Shown here: one piece after another, positions 19,918 to 27,148 of the stretch
Position numbering within the stretch: position 1 is the stretch's first letter
Layout: each line of letters opens with the position of its first letter
DNA from: Apostichopus californicus
Taxonomy: Eukaryota > Echinodermata > Holothuroidea > Aspidochirotida > Stichopodidae
Assembly: GCA_020650975.1 (NCBI GenBank)
Contig: JAIPMN010004300.1
Span: 1-27,148 of the forward strand
Direction: 5' to 3'
DNA: 27,148 bases
Position numbers and translations under genes: made by a program
Notes under the pieces: generated by a model
The model's database searches: none
Seen by the model: the letters and a program-made list of their open reading frames with translations, nothing else
What the model was told of the DNA's origin: nothing

Positions 19918-20815
19918 AGGAAGAGAGAGGTGGGGAGAGAGAAGAGGGAGAGGATGGGGCAAGATAGGAGGTACTGTAGGCCTAGTGTTAAGTGGTGTTG
20001 ATATTGCTGTCAGTGGCTTGAGCATATCCTACAGGTTTGAATTTTGTGTAGCAGTGTTGACGGCTCATTCCCTTACAAAATGCTATGGTACCTTTGTACA
20101 AAACACTGCTATGCATCTTTGCACTTGTATAGCAGTTTGCCAACTTTGCATAGCAATTTGCGATGCAGTACCGGAAAAATGATTCCCTGTCCCACTGTAT
20201 CTGTACTACAGTAGGTTGTCAAATTTAATATCATGACAGATGAGTAAAATCTTATCAAAAGTCTGTTGAACTTTCAAAGCAGCATAATTTACACTCGATT
20301 TTACACCTACAGTGCGATATTTTGCTAGCAGGGGGGAGTTAAAGTAGCCAAGCCCACTCTGCATAACAGTTGGGGCTGAATTTATTACATTCTTGTTAAA
20401 CCACTGGGGCTGACTTAAACTGGTCAATTTTGACTTTTTGGCCAAAAAAGGGAAGTTGAGAACCTTCAAAGATGTCCTACAGAACAATTTACTCAAGTAT
20501 AACTTTCGCTGAATCCTTCGAGATTTGGAGTATTTTTTGGTTGATAATGAAAGGTCACCAACTATTTGAACTCCTCACCTGTAGTTGTTAGTGCACAACT
20601 AGTACTGACATTAATCTGTGGGAGTGTATGATGCAATAAGGAAACATTAATTTTCTGCTTCATGGGCTGAAAAGTGGCCTAGCCTCGGTATCCTTCAAAA
20701 TTATTAGAACAATTCTAATTAAAAAGTCTAATTATGAACTTTGTTACATTTCAACATTTTCCTCTCTGACAGCTCCTATTTAATGTTGGTGAGGGTGAAA
20801 AAGAAGGGAAAGGAA

Positions 20816-20911
20816 GGGGTGGAAGTGTAGGATAAGGAGTGGAGGTAGGGTTAGGGGTGGAGGTAGGGTTAGGGGTGGAGGTAGGATAAGGGGTGGAGGT
20901 AGGATAAGGGG
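20816..20911 (+). repeat. 18-bp G-rich minisatellite, five units
   Basis: Units begin at 20816 (20-bp variant), 20836, 20854, 20872 and 20890. The consensus is GGGGTGGAGGTAGGRTWA. Two units end GGGTTA and run into GGGG, so TTAGGGG appears twice, a telomere-like string. The others carry GGATAA. Every unit has three or more G-runs, so the plus strand should readily form G-quadruplexes. Confidence 0.92.
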
Positions 20912-21559
20912 TTAACCTTTAAAGTGCCCTGGAAACCTTGTTGTAGATCATGTGTATATATGCTTGATTACTAAAATCACATAATGTGGAATTAACATCA
21001 ATAGAGTAAATCCCTTTCCTGACAAATTCTTTAAAGAGACCCTAAATTCTAAAATGGCTGCTTTGATTCTCAGTTGAGGAATGAATGCTTGTAATGCTGG
21101 TGATTTATGTCAAAATCATGACATTTACACCCAATTCTTACCACACTTATCCACATAACATGTGTCTGGTCATATATAGTCTACTATATTGTATTTGTAT
21201 TATTCTGTGATTTGGTGTCTTTCATCTAAGAAACTATTTCATTTCAATGGAAAAAAAAAGAAGAAAAAAATTACGAAAACAAAACCGAGATGAAATCGTA
21301 GACATGGATGTTGTCATCAATCGGTATTCACCACGATATCAAAAACAGAAACATTTCCTCAAAATTGATGACAGCTTTGTCTGTGAAAACCATCTCTGAT
21401 GTCCAGGGAATTGAGGGTCTTTCTAAGTTTTTTTATCTTAGAGGAGAGAACATTCTTTACCAAATTAGGAATGTGGTGGTCTGGTTTGATGTGATCTGTG
21501 TCCTTAGGCCTTACTGTAGGAGGAAGATGAGGCTTACAATTTTTGATATATGACGCGAA

Positions 21560-22000
21560 GAGTGATGGATGTAGATTGAAAATATGTCAGACTTAGTTAT
21601 ATTTCTTAAAGATATCATATTTAAAGCAACATGTTTGAATTTAATTTTCAAAACTCGTGGCTCCCCCCACCCCCCTCCCCCTCCCCCTTGCTTTGTATGG
21701 TTTGTCTCATTAGGAATATATCAGTAAATGTCAGCTCCATTATTGTCAGAAAATTTTTCATATTTTTAGCAACATGCTTGAATTTTTAATCTTTAAAGTT
21801 TTTTAGCAAATATGCTAGAAAGTCAGATAATGGTCGCTCCTGTTATATTTGCATGCTAGTAAAATCCCTCCATTAAAAAACTTCCCTAACCCCTCCACAC
21901 CCTGCTTTTTATGGTTTGTCTCATTATGGATATATCAGTAAATGTCAGCTCCAATAATGTCAGAAATTTTTCATAAATTTTTGATCAAAATTGGACACTT
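21560..22000 (+). repeat. Tandem duplication, about 214-bp unit
   Basis: TGCTTTGTATGGTTTGTCTC at 21689 recurs as TGCTTTTTATGGTTTGTCTC at 21902-21903. Both are followed by ATATATCAGTAAATGTCAGCTCC, broken here as ATATATCAGTAA then ATGTCAGCTCC, and TTGTCAGAAAATTTTTC or a close variant. AGCAACATGTTTGAATTT at 21625 is repeated as AGCAACATGCTTGAATTT at 21768. Between these blocks the first unit has a C-rich run (21662-21687), while the second has about 70 extra bases. At least two units are clear, with a weaker partial unit at the left edge. Confidence 0.8.
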
Positions 22001-24163
22001 TTCTTCCCAGTCGAAATGGTGCAATTTTTGAAACTGGACCGGCAATTTTGATGCCAATTTGGCATATCTAGCAATTTTTGTGTCCCATCACATTAGGGAC
22101 TACAAAATGAAGCATTGAGTAATAAAATACAGTGCTTATCGTGTGTCAGTTTTTCCAAGTTTTAGAACACAAAGGTTCTCTCTGAGTATGATGAAAATAT
22201 GCACTGCAATGGATATGATGCATATTATGCATATATGCAACATCAAGAAATATATGTTCTCAGAGTGCACTATTAATACTTGAAAGAATACTTAAAGACT
22301 CGCGCTCAAAGAAACGTCTCATGGTGTAACAGAAGTGTTAGACACCACCATCGATCCCTGAAAATGCACACACAGCTTGCTACCGTCGGTAATTAGACAC
22401 TAGTGTACAGTCAATACATACAGCTACGGTCAATACCCACAACACAGTGTACATAGCAGCGATGGACATCTCAGGTCTAGATAAAAGATAACAAGGTATC
22501 ACGTTTCATTATTGTCTGCATTTTGTAGCAACAAGAAGCAAACGTCATTTGCAAGCAATGGAAAGTTAACTTTTTCTGAGCGCGGCACACGGTTTGGGGC
22601 GAGTCTTCAATGCCTTTAATGCAATACGGCTATGTAAGCATTTAATTTCGGAGTCGTTGCACACATTCCCTTCAACTGTACTGTAGGTCCCTGAAGTGTT
22701 GTACAGTACATCTGTACCCAATACCACCCAAGATGTTACACTATCTTCATAGCTTAGGGGACTGATGCAGTAACTATGGGAATCTATTCTGAGACTGCTG
22801 CCCACACAGTAAAACCTCCAGCTGGTACATACATACTATACAGTATGCCCAGAGCCACTGTGACATTATAAAACAGAATCAAAAACAGATCATACTTCAA
22901 AGACCATCAGGTAAAACAATCTCTCCTCATAAATTTACCAAGCACTTTATTAGTAAGACCTCTCTCTTGAGAATATCATTTTAATCAGACATTTATGAAT
23001 GAAGAAGGGGATGTTTATTTGCTATGCTATGCTTGGCAGTCTTCTCAGAATTTTGCTAAAGTTCAGTACTCAAATGATGCTTCTTGTTGCTTCACTTTAT
23101 GTTCTGTTTGAAATTTTGTAGACTTAATTGTAATGATTATGTGTATGCCCCCCATACACACCCGCTTGTGACAGGCCCCCATGGATTCATTCTCATAATT
23201 GAGGCATATATTGAAAATGTAGTATCTATATATTGCCAGGTTATCATTTTAAAGTAACCCTCTAATAGAGTAAACGTTTCCCCCAAAAACCATAATATAT
23301 CCCTACATCCTTTATGGTTTGTACTTTTGATGACTTGAATTTGAAAATACAAATTACTGTATCGATGCTGTTGCCAAATACTGTGACTCCATCTGTAGTA
23401 AGTAGCCTTTGCATGTGTACCACCCACTCATTCCAAGGGCAATTTTACTTGAACTCATTGGTTTGATATGACATGCATGAAGTACAGTACTTAGCTATAC
23501 TCACCAACTTCACTCTTTATAACCTTAAAACCCCATCTCACCCCCCCCCCCCCCTCACAAATATTCTTTATCAGTCAGAATTTCTATTAACCCTCCTTAT
23601 CTATTGTTTGTTTATAATTCCTTTCATAAGTGAAAGTCATAACATCTAACATATTACAGGTTATCTTTCCCCCATTACTCATAGAAAACAAAACTAATAT
23701 TTCTTGGGCTCTAACCACTCTCTTTGTGATAAACCCCAAAACCCCAAACAGTGGGCAACAAAGAACGGCCATGCAATACTCACCCTTTCCAGGGTATTAA
23801 TATTATGACTGTCCTAAGGGGGGTGTATTTTAACAAATCTCTTATCTTGAAACTTTTGATATGATTCACTGAGACTTGGTAGAAATATGTAAACATATTA
23901 AACCACAGCTCTTACTAATGCTGCCAGTCATGAAAAGAGAAAGAACCTGTATTATTGAACTGAGCAAACAAACTCTTAAAGAGGTTTCCAAAGTGGGGGG
24001 ATTTCCTTTTGAAGGGTTATCAGAGGCCTTTTCATAGCCAGACCTACCTGAAGGTAAATCCCGGTCATGATGAGTCATTTCTTAATGTGTCACTTGGGGT
24101 CAAAATGTCCCATGGACATGTTTCTGTTGTACTGGAGATCAAAGGCAGAGCGGATTGACACTT
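22001..24163. other. AT-rich non-coding stretch
   Basis: No gene is called. 22190-22235 is rich in ATGCATAT-type motifs. 22300-22580 is less AT-rich, with several TACAGTACA-like and GTGTAC motifs. A C14 tract lies at 23541-23554. Minus-strand frames at 22566-22805 and 23137-23427 show no domain features. Confidence 0.5.
23541..23554. repeat. C14 homopolymer tract
   Basis: Fourteen C residues following CCCCATCTCA, the longest single-base G or C run in the window. Confidence 0.9.
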
Positions 24164-24203
24164 CTGTCGGTTCCTGTCGGTTCCTGTAGGTTCCTGTTGG
24201 TTC
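24164..24203 (+). repeat. 10-bp minisatellite, four units
   Basis: CTGTCGGTTC occurs at 24164 and 24174, then as CTGTAGGTTC at 24184 and CTGTTGGTTC at 24194. The single variable base falls at the same position in each unit. Confidence 0.92.
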
Positions 24204-25091
24204 CTTTACTCCTGCTGTGGGGTTCACAAGACCATGTTGCATGCACACTTGCTAGCAAATAAAGCTACCTGTTGTATTATTGAATGCAAAGTTAAATGTG
24301 AGTTTGTTGAGTAAGTGTAACAACAGATGTTGGATAAATGCTGAGCTACTTTTGACAACAAATATATCTATTTTTAGCTTTTGAAGTAGGCATAAGGTAA
24401 ACCAGAATGCACTGCATGTACCAATTCATGTCTCATCTGTTTGGATTAACTCTCTTTCTACAGCCATAAAGCAGCACATGCTTCTTCCCCCCCACCCCCC
24501 CACCCCCATACCACCCACCTCGTGTATTGTTATTTGATTGAAACGGTGTACACTGGTTCTTTGAGTGCTAAATAGGTTGATCTAGGGGTGTGGGATGGAT
24601 GGGTCATGATGGGGTCAGGAAGGGACGGTGTTTGTCAGGTGGTACTCTTAGTGCATTGTGTTAGTGGCCCCATTGATTTACCTGGTAATGTAATCTTGTT
24701 TTCAAAATGGTAAATATTGTAATACATCCTCCTATGCAGTCTGGTAATCTGGCTGCCATTGAATAGAATGTGGAAAGTGGCTTGCTGTCTTCTTGGAACC
24801 CAATCATCTCATTTAGTAAATCTTCAATCTATGTGTTTGGACTTTGTGGTAATTGTAGGTTCTGAAAGCCACTGGTAGCTCTGTGTTTTTGCAATGTGTT
24901 TGATATCCAATTTGAAACCCCCTTTCAAAAAGTTCTAGCCAATTTGTAGAAGGTATATACGAGCATCGTCATAGCAACAATATTGAGCCGCTGTAAAGAC
25001 AATTGACGAGTGTAGCTTTCAAAATACAAACATACATTATTATACAACATGTATACTGTAGAGTGGAAGATAAACATACTGCTCATATTTT
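24204..25091. other. Non-coding stretch
   Basis: Contains an AATAAA at 24258-24263 followed by GT-rich sequence, which could be a polyadenylation signal but has no gene to attach to. A C-rich tract with A interruptions lies at 24487-24507. Confidence 0.45.
24487..24507. repeat. C-rich tract
   Basis: Seven C, A, seven C, A, five C. Confidence 0.85.
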
Positions 25092-25207
25092 CATTAATTC
25101 TAATTTTTTTTTCATTTTTGTCCCCATTCTAATTTTTTTCCATTAATTCTAATTCTATTTTTTTTCATTAATTCTAATTAATTCTAATTAATTCTAATTA
25201 ATTCTAA
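25092..25207 (+). repeat. ATTCTAATTA decamer array
   Basis: The core 25171-25207 is 3.7 perfect copies of ATTCTAATTA. Upstream, at 25092-25170, are decayed or longer-period relatives in which CATTAATTCTAATT is followed by T-runs of seven to nine. The pure decamer part has no G and looks younger than the T-rich part. Confidence 0.9.
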
Positions 25208-26371
25208 AAGACAGTTACTAATAAAATTGTTTAAAATCGCCACACTGTTTCACCTTTGACCTGCCTTTATAGCTACAGGCATTTTGTACTATACAGTTAG
25301 TACTGTATAGGTGGCAAGACACAGGGTGCAGCATTTATAGCACCGTTTGTGTGTTAGTCTGCATTGATTGAACTGGGAACAGTGCCGCCCGCTGGTCATT
25401 CACGGTGTCTGTCGGCGTGAACTGTTCTTCTTCCGAACTACTAACTAATGGCTCATTGAATTCAGTCTATGAATGTATTATTGTGTTAGTACAATGGCAT
25501 TATAAACAAGGCTATCTAAACAGTTGTCTATGGGATTGAGCTTTCTAGCTCTCCTTTACAAGTTGAACTTTTTGTTTGAATACATGTCATCTGGTGAATT
25601 CGGTAATACAATCAAATGCAAATTTTTCAACTTTTGCACCACCATGTGCTACAATACACTGTGAATCGAAATTCAATACTGTGTGTTTTTTTTTTGTGTG
25701 GAAGTACCCATGCACATACATATTGCAGAATCTGTTCTCACTGCCTTAAAATTTAGTCAAGACTATAACTATAATAAAGTCGATAAAGGTTTTCTGTATA
25801 CAGAGAGGTCCCAGTATATATCCAAATATGAAATTACTGGCAGGTGTCTTGAATTGGGGACATGGTACAGCTCTTATCGATAGAATTAAGCCAGAAGTCA
25901 TGTAGCACACATACTGTAACATATATCCCTATCATATGTGATACAGTCAGACTACATTTTCATTTACATACATGTATTTATATACTTTATGAGAAATAAT
26001 TGTAATGAACCCCGACCTAACCTGCATGCGTGTCCTACCCCCCTCTGTCATACCAGCGGCTCGCACAAAGAGGGCAGGAAGGGGGGAAGGTCGACGCGGA
26101 ACTTTCGGTCACGTTTGTGTCGAATTTTGAGAGAACGTGTTCCAAAACACCGATAATGTAAAGGGTAGAAAACCCCAAAATATGCTTCTTTTGAAAGGCT
26201 GGCATATATTCCTCTTTCTTCAATGATGATAAATTCTACCTTGTTTGTTTGGGATATGTGCATCCGGTGACTCAGTTTGAGTCTCTGCAGATTTGTGAAA
26301 CATTTTCTTATTTCAGTAAATTCAGTAGATATCTCTTTTTCCTTCTATTTTATGTTTGTACTGTACTATAA
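25208..26371. other. Non-coding stretch
   Basis: A hairpin lies at 25289-25310 (CTATACAGT, loop TAGT, ACTGTATAG). CpG is locally frequent at 25383-25436 and 26070-26150 without a recognisable gene. Short overlapping frames on both strands near 26000-26260 are not called. Confidence 0.45.
25289..25310. other. Hairpin with 9-bp perfect arms
   Basis: CTATACAGT, a 4-base loop TAGT, then ACTGTATAG. ACTGTA and TACAGT motifs recur across the window, so this may belong to a wider repeat family. Confidence 0.6.
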
Positions 26372-26372
26372 G

Positions 26373-26569
26373 TCCCTTCCCATGCACTGAGTTGGTCTCA
26401 ATTGAGGGAACTGTCAAATATAACAAAACATAAAACGTGGCAGATCTATGACATAAAATGCATATTACTGTCCATTGAGGTGAGCCGGCTACAGAACGGC
26501 TTGATTTCTCAGTCAGACGTCGCTGGAAGTGACCCACTAGACATCTTGTCTCACCAGGGGTCGGGGCAG
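26373..26569 (+). other. Candidate exon, unconfirmed
   Basis: After a moderately T-rich stretch ending ACTATAAG, one frame stays open for 68 codons from 26372 to a TGA at 26576-26578. A CAG/GTGGGT donor-like site lies at 26570, and a further GAG/GTGAGC site lies inside the frame near 26479. Peptide pieces include SQLRELSNITKHKTWQIYD and LQNGLISQSDVAGSDPLDIL, with plausible mixed composition. The opposite strand is also open here for 71 codons, which lowers confidence. No domain is recognised. Confidence 0.16.
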
Positions 26570-26578
26570 GTGGGTTGA

Positions 26579-27148
26579 TGTGAAACCGGTTTTCCCTCGT
26601 ACCAGTGAGGTCATTTGCCTAGAGATATATATGTATATTAGATGTTGCTTTTTGCCGAAACTTACGCAAGGCCATTGACTGCATGTATGGAAGGCTAGCG
26701 ACGTGTTTACAGCCCCCCATTCAGTGTGAGATGATATGTGAAAATTTTCACTTTTGACATCGTGCTAGAATGCAATATCATGCTGATAGGGTTCAGAGCA
26801 ATTTAACAAAAAAGCCGATGACAAAACGTGCTGCGTTTAAGCACATGTGCAGGTTTCAAAAAATGCTTGATGTCTATATGATCGTGTGTTCTCACACAGG
26901 GTTGTAAAGACTTGTTTAGCCAGCCATTCATCCTTGTCATTTTGTGGTTTTAAATACCTTTAGTTCAACATTTGAAACTCATTGTTGATATTCTACGAGG
27001 CACCTATTCTAATTTATTTAATAAAACCAATAATGTGATGAATACCAAAGCATTGTCAGTGTTTTTGTTAGGACCACAATTGCTGTAATTTTAGAGTCCC
27101 ACCTGGCAAAGCATTTGAACACACTCACATTTTACGATACATATCTAT
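26579..27148. other. Non-coding stretch, nothing recognised
   Basis: AT-rich sequence without clear repeats, RNA genes or coding frames. Confidence 0.5.

Larger units (their letters stand above)
18925..20815. other. Non-coding stretch
   Basis: Apart from the candidate exon at 19481-19654 and the G11 tract at 19907-19917, little is seen. Near 20129-20161 the motif ATAGCAGTTTGC recurs after 21 bases as ATAGCAATTTGC, a minor local duplication. Overlapping frames around 19843-20182 arise from a GA-rich patch. Confidence 0.45.

Noticed and set aside
19843-20182. Glycine/arginine-rich and proline-rich frames around 19901
   Set aside because: Both come from a G11 and GA-rich low-complexity patch.
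24258-24263. AATAAA with GT-rich sequence downstream, as a gene end
   Set aside because: AATAAA is frequent by chance in AT-rich DNA and no coding sequence leads into it.
1-27148. tRNA, rRNA, CRISPR, LTR or endogenous-virus signatures
   Set aside because: I looked for tRNA box A and B pairs, regular direct repeats with spacers, paired long terminal repeats and reverse-transcriptase or capsid-like frames, and saw none by eye. Strongly decayed remnants could be missed.

Overview
This looks like nuclear DNA from an animal with a low gene density at this point. The sequence is AT-rich and has no long open frame: the longest is 134 codons and does not look like a gene. It is full of degenerate tandem repeats and very long G or C homopolymer runs. 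Short GGCCTA-type and TACTGTAC-type motifs recur. My impression, from experience of such sequence and not from any search, is a marine deuterostome, possibly an echinoderm such as a sea cucumber. I see no bacterial operon, rRNA, tRNA, CRISPR array or recognisable protein-coding gene. The window reads as intergenic or intronic sequence.

The best-supported objects are two copies of one non-autonomous hAT-like DNA transposon (MITE). They lie at 2730-3125 and 6994-7388, in the same orientation, about 94% identical by hand count. Both have 12-bp CAGTGGCGGAGC terminal inverted repeats and each is flanked by an 8-bp target duplication with one mismatch.

Layout: 1-1833 is AT-rich and mostly featureless. 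1834-2366 is a degenerate satellite of about 100-bp units. 2500-7400 holds the two MITEs, several hairpins (including a perfect 28-bp palindrome at 5050-5077) and C-tracts. 7890-8041 carries two copies of a short repeat built around a CRE-like TGACGTCA site, with a third relative at 842-881. 9141-12274 carries three diverged copies of another dispersed repeat plus G-rich DNA. 13300-16600 is mostly AT-rich, with an RFX-type X-box at 16252-16265 and an imperfect foldback at 16415-16541. 17163-17297 is a possible exon. 18561-18924, 20816-20911, 21560-22000, 24164-24203 and 25092-25207 are further tandem repeats.

A few short open stretches bounded by splice-like signals (2556-2662, 17163-17297, 19481-19654, 26373-26569) are given as unconfirmed candidate exons. 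They match no family I recognise and could be chance. No set of genes acting together can be inferred, and I did not find a convincing new biological system here.
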